A stretch of DNA of 64,000 nt from Bagarius yarrelli (Eukaryota > Chordata > Actinopteri > Siluriformes > Sisoridae): assembly GCA_005784505.1 (NCBI GenBank), contig VCAZ01000049.1:3433501-3497500 (forward strand), read 5' to 3'. The notes under the pieces are model-generated. The model was not told the origin of the DNA, ran no database searches, and saw only the letters and a list, made by a program, of their open reading frames with translations. Of this stretch, positions 1 to 9,900 are shown in pieces; positions within the stretch are counted from its first letter, which is position 1; every line of letters starts with the position of its first letter. The position numbers and the translations under genes were made by a program.

Positions 1-1248
1 GGAGCTCCCAGAGAGGAGTGTATGACCGTAAGCAGAAGTTGTTATGTCAGAAACGATCACGAGTTGGAGTGGGTTTTTGTTTTGGAGCTAAGAAAGCCCC
101 TTTTTGAAATCTGAACACCAATTCTGATGGCACAATGAAAGAAATAAAATATTAAGCAGTCATATTTTCCTGAACACCAAACACCTCTTCCAACAGGCCA
201 TGACTTCCAAACATTGTGGCAGAAAAAAACAAACACTTCATGAATTTCATGATTAGTTTTTGTCTAGGTGCTGTAACAATTATCTTGTGGGTGAAAGAAT
301 TTGCTTTTGATTCACACTGTGATGTTTTACAGAGCTCTTGGAAGGAGTGACAAAAGGAACCCTCTAATACTCTTGGCGTTCATCTTGGAACTTTTTTTTT
401 TACTAAACATTATTACATCAAATTGATTATGAATGACAGGAAACCAATATAGGCAGAATGACATCTGAAAATAAATATGGTGTTTCCAAGAAGGAAAAAA
501 AAATACATTTCTTGTTTAAATCAACATTATAATATTAACCCATCATTCTAGTAATTCTTTCGTGTCATATGTGTCAAACATGCGCCCAGTCAGCAGGACT
601 GTCCCGATAAAGAATTTAATCAATCCCACCAAATAAATTTGGAATGTGTATATCAAATTATTGTATTTTCAATGGTCTGTCATCAAATCGTTAAAAATAT
701 GTAAGTGTTTTGTATTCTGTTCCACTAGAGGGCAAAACAGAGAAAATATCATAGACTCAGCTATTGAGAAAATGTGATCAACAATTCATCATTGAACTAT
801 TTTGTTAGGTCCCACGCCACTGTGTCGGGTTATGAAATGTTAGACACTCAATGCTCAATCATTTGTAAGGTTTTATTTATTAATTATTATTATTATTAAT
901 AATAAAAATAAATACAAACAAATAAATAATAAGTAAATATTAAGTACTTATGAATATATAAGTAAATATAAATGTATTATTGTAGCATTACCTAGCCTAT
1001 GAGAAATTATTTTTCTAAAAAAGCCACCAGTGTCTGACTATTTTTATATCAGCAGTCATGAACTAATTTATTTGTTTATACTGCTTAAAAAAGTCTGAAA
1101 TAGAATGCCAGTCAAAATAAACCCTGCAGTCATGTCTTGGGTTGCAACGAACAGGGGGTAAATACTAACGCACTAGAATCTATACTGATTTGTTTTATAT
1201 TATACTGTATATTACCTCACCTTAGCACTACGGGTCATTATTGGAAAA
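1..1248. other. AT-rich noncoding sequence, inferred kif6 intron 3
   Basis: No exon or recognised element. About 860-980 is a low-complexity stretch of TTA and AATAA motifs that can fold on itself. The first 110 bases are open in one plus frame (about 35 codons) but resemble nothing I know. Confidence 0.5.
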
Positions 1249-1428
1249 GTGGTAGCTCAGCGGTTAAGGTAATGGCCTGCTGATCAGAAGATTTTGGGTT
1301 CAATTTCCAGCACCACTAATCTAAAACTGATGGACCTCTGAGCAAGGCTCCTAAACCTTGACTGCGCAGTTTGATTAAAAAAAATAAAAAATAAACATAA
1401 GTCACTCTTGGATAATGTTTGACAAAAG
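1249..1428 (+). repeat. SINE-A copy (tRNA-derived teleost SINE)
   Basis: The tRNA-like head has an A-box-like GTGGTAGCTCAGCGGTTAAGG and a B-box-like GGTTCAATTTCC, followed by the family body (CAGCACCAC, CTCTGAGCAAGGCTCC) and a degenerate tail GTCACTCTTGGATAA. The family consensus in this window is head, then GGGCCCCTGAGCAAGGCCCT, then CTGGATAAGGGCGTCTGCC. I call it SINE-A here. Confidence 0.8.
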
Positions 1429-1467
1429 CCAGAAAAATAATAAGTGGAAATAAGGGGAAATGATAAG

Positions 1468-1602
1468 TCAAGTTCAATTCCCAGGATCACCGAGCTGCTC
1501 CTGTTGGGCCCCTACACAATGTCTACAACTCATAAGCTGTATCAATGAGATACATGTCAATAGCAATGTATAAGGGCATCTGCCAAATGCTATAACCCTA
1601 AA
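1468..1602 (+). repeat. SINE-A copy, head truncated
   Basis: Starts at the B-box region (GTTCAATTCCCAG), continues through TGTTGGGCCCC and ends at TAAGGGCATCTGCCAAATGC. Follows the previous copy by about 40 bp. Confidence 0.75.
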
Positions 1603-2290
1603 TAACATTTGAGATTGCATCAAAAAGAACGTCTGACATTGGGCCTTGTTGATTTTGGTTTGGCCCACCTTGGTTTAAATAACAAGCTTTCTTATTTGAA
1701 AATAATTGAGTTATTTGCTCTAAAATAATCACTCTTTCCACTGTTACCGCTGTGTTCTCGGGGTTTATTGTGGACGTTAAAACAGTAAGAATAATATTTT
1801 GTTCGCTTTGTTGTTTGTTTTAAAGAAACCCTTTTTACAAACATGCTATTTTCGCTAAATTCCAGTGAAGGCCATAATGTGGTTTGGCAAATTTAGAATT
1901 TAGCGCCATTTTGAAGTACCTGAATCACGACACCATCAGCTTTGGTTTAATTTCAAACAGACTGAAAGAACTTGACACAAGTGGAAAAAGCCAGGAATGT
2001 TGCAAGCCTTCCTAAAAAACATGCATAAACAGCCACTTAATGGAAGCTGTTTGTGTTTAAGGAGCAAATGATCATGTTACTCCTTTACGAATCATTAAAT
2101 TCAGCTAGTTTGGGTCATAAAGAATAGAAACGTAGGATAAACAAACTGTCATGCTTAAATTCCATGAAGGTTTTTAAGGTTACAAAAGCCATGTGCTTGA
2201 CGTTATAAGGCCAGAGATAATTCTTACTCCAAATCAGTAACCAGTCGTTTGTGCCTTTGTAAAATATGCAGCTTCTCAAAGACAAGTTCA
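1603..2290. other. unassigned intronic sequence
   Basis: No gene, repeat family or motif recognised. Confidence 0.5.
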
Positions 2291-2476
2291 TATATTTATA
2301 TTTATATTTATATTTACAGCATTTGGCAGATGCTCTTATCCAGAGCGACTTACATTTATCTCTCTTTTATACAACTGGGGGTTAAGGGCCTTGGTTAGGG
2401 AGCAAGCGGAGCTTGGTGGAGCTGGGAATCTAACAGGTTGGTAGTCCAACATCTTAACCATCAGCCACCACATCCC
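2291..2476 (-). repeat. SINE-A copy, minus orientation, with TATATTT tail
   Basis: Begins with a (TATATTT) tail array at 2291-2316, then GCATTTGGCAGATGCTCTTA and ACTTACATTTATCTC, and ends in the reversed head with CATCTTAACCATC. The simple tail is typical of a retroposed SINE. Confidence 0.82.
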
Positions 2477-3162
2477 CTACATTTGTACTCCTAGACTGAG
2501 TACAAATAAACCAGAGAAACAGGAGACACCAAGCAGGGCAGGAACTGCGACTGGTGACAGGAAACCAACAGACTGTCGCTGCCATCAAGAACCAAGCAGA
2601 ACATGTTTTTATAAAGTGTGTTCCTTCCCTTTATACTGGAAGTTTTTAAATGTCACTGGTAAGATCCAAGGGCGCAGTCCCGCTGCTTTGTCCTTATCCT
2701 ATATCGTCATGATAATTAAAGGTCTTTTCAAACCACATGACGGGTGGAGTTTAAAGAATACTCCAAACTGAGATCATGAGTAATGCAATAGGAAAACTAC
2801 TTTCATTATAGTAACATCTATTTCCATCAACCATTTTCTCGCTGGCATAAGTTTGCATCCTCTATGTTTTTGAGCAAAAGGGCAAAATGTTTTTTTTTTT
2901 ATTTGAATTAATCAAAAAGGTCTAACTTTTAACAGTTATGCCAACAATTACCGATGCCTAGCAGAGATATTGCTAAAAAGAGAGATATTCAGAGGCATGT
3001 AAAATATATATTACGTACTAGGAGTAGGTTAAATCTGAGAAAGGAAAGCTAAAGGGATAAAGGGAATAAAATTGTTAGAATTTAATTTTTACATGTTTGC
3101 ACAGTATATGCATTATATGTCATTGTCATATCGTAGACTCCCATGCATTGGAAAAATATATA
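2477..3162. other. unassigned intronic sequence
   Basis: No gene or recognised repeat. A short T run lies near 2889-2900. Confidence 0.5.
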
Positions 3163-3164
3163 TA

Positions 3165-3347
3165 CAGTCTTATGCAAAAGTTTAGGCACCCCTTGATAAA
3201 TAACAGATTTTCTTGATTTTCTAATTGAAAAGATGTTAACACAGTCTCTCTTTGCAGCAAACATTGATGCATAGTTACTTTTTATGCCATAAATTGAACA
3301 AAAATAAAAACATTTTTATGGCACTGTGCAAAAGTTTGGGCACCCTA
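3165..3347 (+). repeat. left terminal inverted repeat of the T1 element
   Basis: Reverse complement of 4560-4768, with the outer and inner repeated motifs about 150 bp apart. The right arm is longer by about 26 bp because of small insertions. Confidence 0.92.
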
Positions 3348-3511
3348 AGAGTTCCAGAGTCTCGGATTCTTTTTACAAGGTTTCAGACCTTAATTAGCTC
3401 ATTAGATCTGATGCATGGCAACAGCTGTTATTAGTAAATGCCAATTTCAAAGCTTTACAAATACTTTGACTCTTCAAACCTTGTGCACACACTTGCGGAC
3501 ACTCAACAACC

Positions 3512-4554
3512 ATGGGTTCCTCTAAGCAGCTGTGTAAGACTCTGAAAATGAAAGTTATTGATGCCCACAATGCAGGAGAAGGCTACAAGAAGATAGCAAA
3601 GCGTTGTCAGCTTGCAGTTTCCACAGTGAGAAATGTAATTAAGAGATGGCAGTTCAGGGAAACTGTGGAGGTCAAGATGAGATCTGGAAGACCAAGAAAA
3701 CTCTCGGAGAGAACTGCTTCTATGCTGGTCAGAAAGACAAATCAAACCCCCCATTGGACTGCAAAAAACCTGCAGGAAGATTTAGCAGACTCAGAACGGT
3801 GGTGCACCGTTCCACTGTGCAGCGATGCTTGCACAGACAAGACCTTCATGGGTCAGCATAAGGAAACCTTACCTGTGTCCCCATCATAAAATCCAACGTC
3901 AGAAGTATGCAACAGAACATCTGCAGAAGCCTGATGCGTTTTGGAAACAAGTGAAGTTAGTATAGAACAGAATACTGTTAAAAAGAAATAGAATAGAATT
4001 AGAATAGAATTAGAATAGAACTCTTTGGCCACAATCAGCAAAGGCATGTTTGGAGAAAAAAAGGAGCAGCATTTCATAAAAAGAACACCTTGCCAACTAT
4101 TAAGCATGGGGGTGAATCTATCATGCTTTGGGGTTGTGTTGCAGCCAGTGGCACAGGAAACATTGCATGGGTGGAGGGAAGAATGGATTCCACTAAATAC
4201 CAGCAAATTCTGGAAGCGAACATCACACCATCTGTAAAAAAGCTGAAGCTGAAAAGAGGATGGCTTCTACAACAGGACAATGATCCTAAACATACCTCGA
4301 AATCCACTATGGAATACCTCAAGAGACGCAAGCTTTAGGTTTTGAAATGGCCATCACAGTCCCCTGATTTAAACATCATTGAAAATTTGTGGGTAGATCT
4401 TAAAAGAGCTGTGCATGCAAGACGACCAAAGAATATTACAGAACTAGAAGCCTTTTGCAAGGAAGAATGGGCGAAAATCCCAAGTACAAGAATTGAAAGA
4501 CTTTTACGTTTGCAAGCTGTGATATCTCCCAGAGGAGGTGTTACTAAGTACTGA
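3512..4554 (+). pseudogene. Tc1-like transposase, frameshifted and interrupted
   Basis: A DD34E transposase of the Tc1 type would cut and paste the element. Reading starts at ATG 3512 (MGSSKQLCKTLKMKVIDAHN): a paired-like helix-turn-helix with VSTVRNVIKRW and then the GRPRKL linker. Near 3800 the frame shifts (VVHRSTVQRCLHR continues in another frame), and again near 3862 (KPYLCPHHKIQRQKY). At about 3960-4020 the stretch that should hold the first catalytic Asp (WTDE in relatives) is replaced by repeats of AGAATAGAATT. From 4026 it resumes with FGHNQQRHVWRKKGA, GESIMLWGCV and the second Asp in LLQQDNDPKHTSK. A TAG at 4336-4338 interrupts; then WPSQSPDLNIIENLWVDLK holds the Glu, and the end is VISPRGGVTKY. 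It cannot make an active enzyme. Confidence 0.93.
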
Positions 4555-4559
4555 TTATG

Positions 4560-4768
4560 TAGGGTGCCCAAACTTTTGCACAGTGCCATAAAAATGTTTT
4601 TATTTTTTATTTTTGTTCAATTTTTGGCATAAAAAGTAACTATGGATCAATGTTTGCTGAAAATATTGTGCATTTTTTCCATTTCCAAGAGAGACTGGAT
4701 TTTTCAATTAGAAAAATCACCAAAATCTGTTATTTATCAAGGGGTGCCTAAACTTTTGCATAAGACTG
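4560..4768 (-). repeat. right terminal inverted repeat of the T1 element
   Basis: Pairs with 3165-3347; ends TGCATAAGACTG before the TA duplication. Confidence 0.92.
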
Positions 4769-4770
4769 TA

Positions 4771-5543
4771 TATAAAAAATGCTACATTTTTCCCCTATTT
4801 TTTTTGTCATACTTAATACTACCACATTTAGGAAACTAGACATCTTATCCCTTTAAAGCGCTAAATTAAAAACCTGGGCCCACATCTAAAAACAGTTTCA
4901 TCACCATGATGAAATGGTATTTTCCACCGTCATTCACCAAAATTCCAAGTCTGTCACTATGATGAAAAGATGGAAATGCTAAACTGATGGGTGGCATGGC
5001 AGCGCATGTGGTGTAAATATTTCATGTAGTGGTTGAAAAACAGGGACAGGCCAAAAATCACAGCTTTCCATCATTACTGTCCATGTACCAAGTCAGCCCA
5101 TGATGTGAGTCATGAAGCTTGTGTGGTCCAAGCCCGAGTTAGAACAAACCATTCACAAGAAAGCATCAGTATCACTTTTTTTATAAACACAAATAAAAGT
5201 GAGTATGTGAATAGTATGCAAATAACACCAGGCCAACACATAATGAAAAATCGATTTGGTCTAAGATGGTAAAAACAGAAAACGTAGAGAATTCGGTTTA
5301 AATCTTGGTTGAACAGAAATGAAGAATTGCTACGGAGAATCTGAGAAACAGCATGCAATTTTCCGAAGGCCAAGTTATGCAATGGAATCACTCAGTTTCA
5401 ATTTAACAAAAGGATTTTAGATTCTACGAAAATGCATCTTTAACATGTTCAATGAACCGTTGGGGCAAAATGGGTATTTTACAATACAGCCAGCAACAGA
5501 GTCTTAAACAGGACAGCACCTTTTAGCATATGTGTTTTATAAT
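4771..5543. other. unassigned intronic sequence
   Basis: No gene or repeat recognised. Short ORFs here look like chance. Confidence 0.5.
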
Positions 5544-5546
5544 ACA

Positions 5547-6120
5547 CTATATGGCCAATGTTTTTCGACCTGACCATCACATCAAACATGTAAAACATAA
5601 ACTGTAACCATAAGTGTTATAGAATGTCTTTGTATTAGTGTTTTCCTTATTTACATTTACATCCACGGCATTTGGCAGACACACTTATCCAGAGGGACAT
5701 TTATCTCCTTTATAAAACTGAGCAATTGCGATTTAAGGGCCTTGCTCAGGGGCCCAACGGTCATAACTTGGTGGTTCTGGGAATCAAACTTTAATCTTCC
5801 AATTAGTAATCCAACACCTTAAACACTGTGCTACTTTAACCACTGTTTTTTGAACTAAACTTGATCCAGGACAATGTGCACAAAGCATTCTTAATGAAGA
5901 CATGCTTTCCCTGCCATGATTTTTCCTTCTGCCGGATCTCTGACTGAACCCCAGACCTTCTCATCCATCATCAGTACCTGATCTTACTAACACCCCTGTG
6001 ACTGAATGATCAGAAATTCCGACAGTCGTGTTTCAAAAAATATAAAGCCTTCGAAGAAGAATGGAGGATATTAACAGAAAATAGGGACTGCATCTGGAAT
6101 GCAGTGTTAGAAAGCATGTA
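5547..6120 (+). mobile_element. Tc1-like fragment (family T2), split by a SINE
   Basis: Starts with the T2 end CTATATGGCCAATG and GACCTGACCATCACATC, then AGAATGTCTTTGTAT. It is interrupted by a SINE (5649-5838) and resumes with ATCCAGGACAATGTGCACAA, TCTCTGACTGAACCCCAGA and CCTTCGAAGAAGAATGGAGG. The second half is a decayed transposase C-terminal region; relatives read DNAPVHKA and PDLNPTEHLW there. The far inverted repeat is missing. T2 is a common short Tc1-like family in teleosts. Confidence 0.75.
5649..5838 (-). repeat. SINE-A copy inserted into a T2 element
   Basis: TTACATTTACATCCACGGCA, CATTTGGCAGACACACTTAT, GGGCCTTGCTCAGGGGCCCA and the reversed head CAACACCTTAAACACTGTGC. Flanked on both sides by T2 sequence. 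Confidence 0.85.
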
Positions 6121-6452
6121 AGGTGACATGTTTTTACAATTTGTTGGCTGTAGCATGTATTCCAGCTTATACAGTATACAGCTCAGAAATTACCGCCTTT
6201 TATAAAATAAAAAAAACCCATTGGAAATAAAAAAAAATAAATAAAATAAAATTTACGAGTACATGTAACACACTAATTTCGAATTGATTCACATACTTTT
6301 AAACTGATTCAGTAAGAGACACAGGCTACAAGCTGGATTGTGTTCTGATCAATTCAATCTATTGCTAATGTCTCTGTACATTTACATTAACCCATAAACA
6401 TGACTCGCTTGTAAACATGGAGTTTAATAATAATGATGCAAGCTCTACTCAC
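6121..6452. other. intron 3 sequence next to kif6 exon 3
   Basis: AT-rich with A runs near 6205-6250. The intron begins on the minus strand at 6452 with GTGAGTAG. Confidence 0.6.
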
Positions 6453-6527
6453 TTATTAGCCACCGGCTTCGCGATGGCTTCAAAGATTTCCTCTTGCTCG
6501 GCACGTTGGTCGAAAACCTTTTGAAAG
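6453..6527 (-). CDS. kif6: kif6 coding exon 3 (KIF6 motor domain, before the P-loop)
   Basis: Minus strand, 75 bp. The acceptor is TTTTTCTCAATAG; the first base C completes the split Arg codon, then 24 codons read FQKVFDQRAEQEEIFEAIAK followed by PVAN, ending with AA before the donor GTGAGT (phase 2). Human KIF6 has, from memory, FQRIFDQDANQETVFENIAKPVAGSVLAGYNGT here, so the next exon should carry the GYNGTIFAYGQTGSGKT P-loop. I looked for that on the minus strand of 1-6452 and did not see it, so intron 3 is at least 6.4 kb and the gene continues off the window. Intron 2 (6528-7831) holds a Tc1 fragment, a SINE and a long T run. Confidence 0.94.
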
Positions 6528-6666
6528 CTATTGAGAAAAATACCGTTATTAAAAAATAGCATACTTGAACCTAAACCTATTTTCATTCAGGTTGTGATTT
6601 ACGTAAATTTAAGAATTAATCTTTCTTATTGTTGACTCACATAGTAGGGCATCCATTAGACACGTT

Positions 6667-6846
6667 AAATGGCCAAAAGTGTGTGGACACCTTACCAGCT
6701 TATCCATAAGTGTAAGTGTATTTTCCCGCCATCTGTTGCCACAAAGTTGGAAGCACACAGTTGTCTAGAATGTCTTTTTACGTATTAAGATTGTTTTATT
6801 CCTATACCGTAACAAGAGGCCCAAACACTGTTCCAGCATTGACGTT
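6667..6846 (+). mobile_element. Tc1-like T2 fragment, 5' end only
   Basis: AATGGCCAAAAGTGTGTGGA, then GTTGCCACAAAGTTGGAAGC, CACAGTTGTCTAGAATG and GAGGCCCAAACACTGTTCCA. Lies in kif6 intron 2. Confidence 0.75.
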
Positions 6847-7200
6847 AGATTTAAATACAAGTCACAGGGTTCTAATATAATATGAGCTACAAATCACAGG
6901 TGTTTAATATCTTCTTATTAGATAAAAGTTGATGATGTAGGTAATTTAAATGGTTGCTGGTGTCAGCACTTTTTAACAGTGATTGTTAACACAATAAAAA
7001 GTGATTGTTATTGTTTCACAATAAATATTTGTGTTATTAGAACGTAGTCGACTTTAGGGTGCTGACAGTAACTCAGCTTCACGTTAAGTCACACTGGTTG
7101 TTGGTTGTTCACTGAGTCCCTGCAGTGAACCTTAAGTTTCATCCTTACATATTTGCAGCTGATCTAATGAGGAATGTATTTAAATTTAACAGTAGGTACA

Positions 7201-7387
7201 GTAGGTAGCACAGTGGTTAAGGTGTTGGACCGGTTATTCAGTGATCTGGGTATGATTTACAGCATCACCAAGCTGCCCCTGTCGGGTCCCTGAGCAAAGC
7301 CCTTAACCTTTAATTGCTTAGCTGTATAAAGAGATAAATGTCATTGGCTCTGGAAAAGGGCGTCTGCTAAATGCTGTAATGCTGTAA
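7201..7387 (+). repeat. SINE-A copy, nearly complete
   Basis: Head GTAGGTAGCACAGTGGTTAA, body CATCACCAAGCTGCCCCTGT and GAGCAAAGCCCTTAACC, tail GGGCGTCTGCTAAATGCTGT. Lies in kif6 intron 2, antisense to the gene. A T run of about 18 follows at about 7489-7504. Confidence 0.85.
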
Positions 7388-7831
7388 GAGCAACTGCGCT
7401 GGACTTTATTTGGCTTTTATATACGTGAACATGGTACAAAGGCTAATCTTACAAAGTTACAGTACAAAAGTTACTTCATTGTCAAATGTTTTTTTTTTTT
7501 TTTGCTTTTATTCACATAAAATGTTTAACAATAGAAAATATCTATGTATTGCTAATATTACACAACTGTCTAAAGGTGTGTCGCTGCTTTTAAATTAAGA
7601 AAACATGAAAAGATACTAAGAAAAATGGTAATGAAATTACGATCCAATAATTTAATCAATCACAGCACTGTGATAGTACAGGAGCGCCTGGTAATGATTC
7701 AGATAACCGTGTTAACCCAAGTTTAAGGATGGCACCTTATTTAATCTTCCCAATAATTCTACATGTATCGATGTTAACTGAATCGATAGCATGCTACAGT
7801 ATCTGCAGTGTGAATAGGTGCCTTTTTTTAC

Positions 7832-7941
7832 CGGAATCTGTAGCTTTCCCTCTTGTTATTGATAAAGCCATCTGTAAGATCTCTTGGAATTACAAACTCC
7901 AGGCTGCCTCCTCTCTGCTCCTCATTATCCACACAGTACAC
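7832..7941 (-). CDS. kif6: kif6 coding exon 2 (KIF6 motor domain, early part)
   Basis: Minus strand, 110 bp, 36 codons plus two bases, starting in phase 0. It encodes VYCVDNEEQRGGSLEFVIPR followed by DLTDGFINNKRESYRF. This matches the human KIF6 segment that I recall as containing IYSIDEDE, PRDLADGFVNNKRESYKF. The acceptor is a pyrimidine-rich stretch ending in CAG (7943-7942 on the minus strand) and the donor is GTAAAA at 7831 and below. The last two bases, CG, join the first base of exon 3 to give CGC (Arg). Intron 1 (7942-9639) carries two adjacent SINEs. Family knowledge places this segment just ahead of the nucleotide-binding region. The plus-strand ORFs over these coordinates are shadows. 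Confidence 0.95.
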
Positions 7942-8500
7942 CTGGCAAGAGCAAGACACACAAAGCATCAACATTCAAGGAAAAAAACAAACAGTTTCTC
8001 ACATGTTAAACCTCTGCGCTAAGAACACCAGGCTTAGAACATGACAGATTCTGTATGAAGTGTACACCGTTGGTGGTTTTGAGGTTCTTTCTAATAGACA
8101 TGAGTATAAAAGAGCCTGCTTGTGTTGTTGGATTTGCTAAAGTCTATTTACTAAAAGGAACTGGCACAATAACATGGTGACTATCGACAGGGAATAAAAA
8201 AAAAGGTCTGTCATTCTTACTTCCTTTCAACACTGAAAGATGTCCAGAAGTGGCATCAGCAAAGAACTGGCAAAATCCAGTGGGACAAAAGTTACACCCA
8301 TCTACTGTCTGGAGAGGTGACGCCAAAAAAAGCATACCTCTGATGTGGAAAACAGGCTAAGAGACTCAACTATGTATAAAAATCATACAAAAACTAAGGT
8401 GCAGAAAAGCGGCAGCAGATGCTCTGGAACAACAAGGGGTGCTGGAAGTGATGGTTTGGTCATACAGAGCCATGGCATTGACATTTATAATAATATAATA

Positions 8501-8745
8501 TTCAACTTCATTGTCATTGTGCAAGGTACATCTACAGAGCCAATGAAGTGCATTTTTCGCATATCCCATCTTAGTAAGTTGGGGTCAGAGCGCAGGGTCA
8601 GCTATGATACAGCGCCCCTGGAGCAGGAAGGGTTAAGGGTCTTGCTCAAGGATCCAACAGTGGTTGACTTGCCAGTGGTGGGGCTTGAACCCAGGTGTTT
8701 CTGGTCTTCAGATCAGCAACTTAGCACCTTAACCACCACTGCATG
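8501..8745 (-). repeat. SINE-B copy (tRNA-derived, second family)
   Basis: Reverse of the copy at 51478-51724: tail TTCATTGTCATTGTGCAAGG, middle CAGCGCCCCTGGAGCAGGAA, head GGGGCTTGAACCCAGGTGTT and GCACCTTAACCACCACTGC. SINE-B shares a related head with SINE-A but has a different tail. Lies in kif6 intron 1, the same strand as kif6. Confidence 0.82.
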
Positions 8746-8747
8746 GT

Positions 8748-8944
8748 GGTGGCTCAAATTTATGCCATTTGGCAGACGCCCTTATCCTTTATCCTTATCA
8801 TTTATCTCTTTTATACAACTGAGCAATTGGGGGTTAAGGATCTTGCACAGGGGCCCAGTGGTGGCAACTTGGTGGTGCTGGGAATCAAACCCCCATCTTC
8901 CAGTTAGCGGACTAACACCTTAACCACTGTGCTACCACTTCCCC
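8748..8944 (-). repeat. SINE-A copy adjoining SINE-B
   Basis: TATGCCATTTGGCAGACGCC, GGGGTTAAGGATCTTGCACA and AACACCTTAACCACTGTGC. It abuts the SINE-B copy. A 192-codon ORF over both elements is a by-product of the repeats. Confidence 0.85.
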
Positions 8945-9600
8945 TCATCTCATTGTCTTTAAGACGGTCTGGAATCACATGAAGAGACAGAAAGATCTGG
9001 ACAAAAATCAGGCCACATCCACATTTGATCTAAGACGTAAAGATGGAACAGCCAACCTTTAAAAACTATGTGCAAGTGTATCTAAAAGAATTTATGCTCT
9101 TTTGCAAGCAAAGACTGATTACGCCAAATATTATTTTAGTTCGATTTTTTTATCTGTTCATCGACTTGGATAAAAAAAAATATGTTTTTGAAATCACGGT
9201 TACTTTTTTTTTCACCGGTGCCTGAAACATTTGCACTGAATTTGCTTTTTAAATACACTTCTACGGTATTGGTGTTCCAGGTTCCATCTTAACCTGCGTT
9301 TGTGTGAAATATGACCAGAAAACAGCTGCAGGATAGTAATAGATACACAGCTTTCACTCCAAACCCATCATTTGGACTGATGGTTAATATTGTGCATTTG
9401 CTATGCTATGCAATGCTTTTGTTTCTTAATAAACACTAGATTTTTATGTGTGTTGTCAAATTATCACTAAATTTTGGGTTATTTTAAAAATTTATATACT
9501 ACAAAACTTTAAAAAAAAACATTTGATCCGAGAAAAATTTAAGCATCTTAATGTAAACTGATGTTTACTGCATTAATTATGTCATTGCACATCAGATACA
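8945..9600. other. kif6 intron 1, unassigned part
   Basis: AT-rich, with no repeat recognised. Confidence 0.5.
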
Positions 9601-9639
9601 CATATATCATTTGTCACTTTTCCTTTCTTTTTTACTCAC

Positions 9640-9699
9640 CGCGGTTGTTTTTTTTGTTGGTTTAATGCGAGCAAATATCTGTATAGTCTGCTTCACCAT
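9640..9699 (-). CDS. kif6: kif6 coding exon 1 (kinesin-like protein KIF6, N-terminus)
   Basis: KIF6 is a kinesin motor that binds microtubules and hydrolyses ATP; zebrafish mutants develop spinal curvature and the protein is linked to ependymal cilia (known biology). On the minus strand, ATG at 9699-9697 opens 20 codons beginning MVKQTIQIFARIKP, nearly identical to the start of vertebrate KIF6 as I recall it (MVKQTIQIFARVKP). The start is supported by A at -3 and G at +4, and an in-frame TAG lies two codons upstream. The exon ends GCG followed by the donor GTGAGT, phase 0, which fits the next exon. Oddity: the KK codons sit in a run of eight A, a possible slippage site. The 5' UTR lies at 9700 and above. 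Not seen as an ORF because it is only 60 bp. Confidence 0.94.
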
Positions 9700-9900
9700 T
9701 CTCTAACGCGACCGCTACGCGTTTTTAAGAGAAATAAGACATAAATAACTCTATCTCTCTATCTCTCTTTCCGACTGCGTAAACACTTCCTGCGTTTGTG
9801 ACGGTTGCTAAGTGACGGAGCGTCACGTGTTCAGGAAGTGAAAGATGATTGTTCCTCACTAAGGGTGTAACACTCACAGGTGATTGGCTGTGAGCGAGCT
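9700..9900 (-). promoter_or_regulatory. putative kif6 promoter and 5' UTR with RFX X-box-like site
   Basis: Directly upstream of the kif6 ATG. Seen on the minus strand: CCAAT in CAGCCAATCAC at about 9890-9880, an ETS-like CACTTCCTG at 9840-9832, a palindromic E-box CACGTG at 9829-9824, and GTCACTTAGCAAC at 9816-9804. The last fits the RFX X-box pattern GTNRCY-N-RGYAAC, a common control site of ciliary genes. CG dinucleotides are denser here than in the surroundings. No clear TATA box. Function is inferred from motifs and position only. Confidence 0.6.

Larger units (their letters stand above)
3165..4768 (+). mobile_element. Tc1-like transposon (family T1), near full length, inactive
   Basis: A 1604-bp element bounded by TA at 3163-3164 and 4769-4770, the target-site signature of Tc1/mariner. 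Terminal inverted repeats run 3165-3347 and 4560-4768, both starting CAGTCTTATGCAAAAGTTTA. Each carries an outer motif (AAAAGTTTAGGCACCCC) and an inner one (GTGCAAAAGTTTGGGCACCC), so the layout is the IR/DR type found in fish Tc1 elements. The arms differ by small indels and substitutions. It lies in kif6 intron 3, antisense to that gene, and holds one broken transposase. Confidence 0.95.

Noticed and set aside
1..110. Open plus-strand frame at the window edge
   Set aside because: About 35 codons, no homology recognised, and it lies antisense within the inferred kif6 intron.
8345..8923. 192-codon ORF, the longest in the window
   Set aside because: It runs through two antisense SINEs, and its sequence is accounted for by them.
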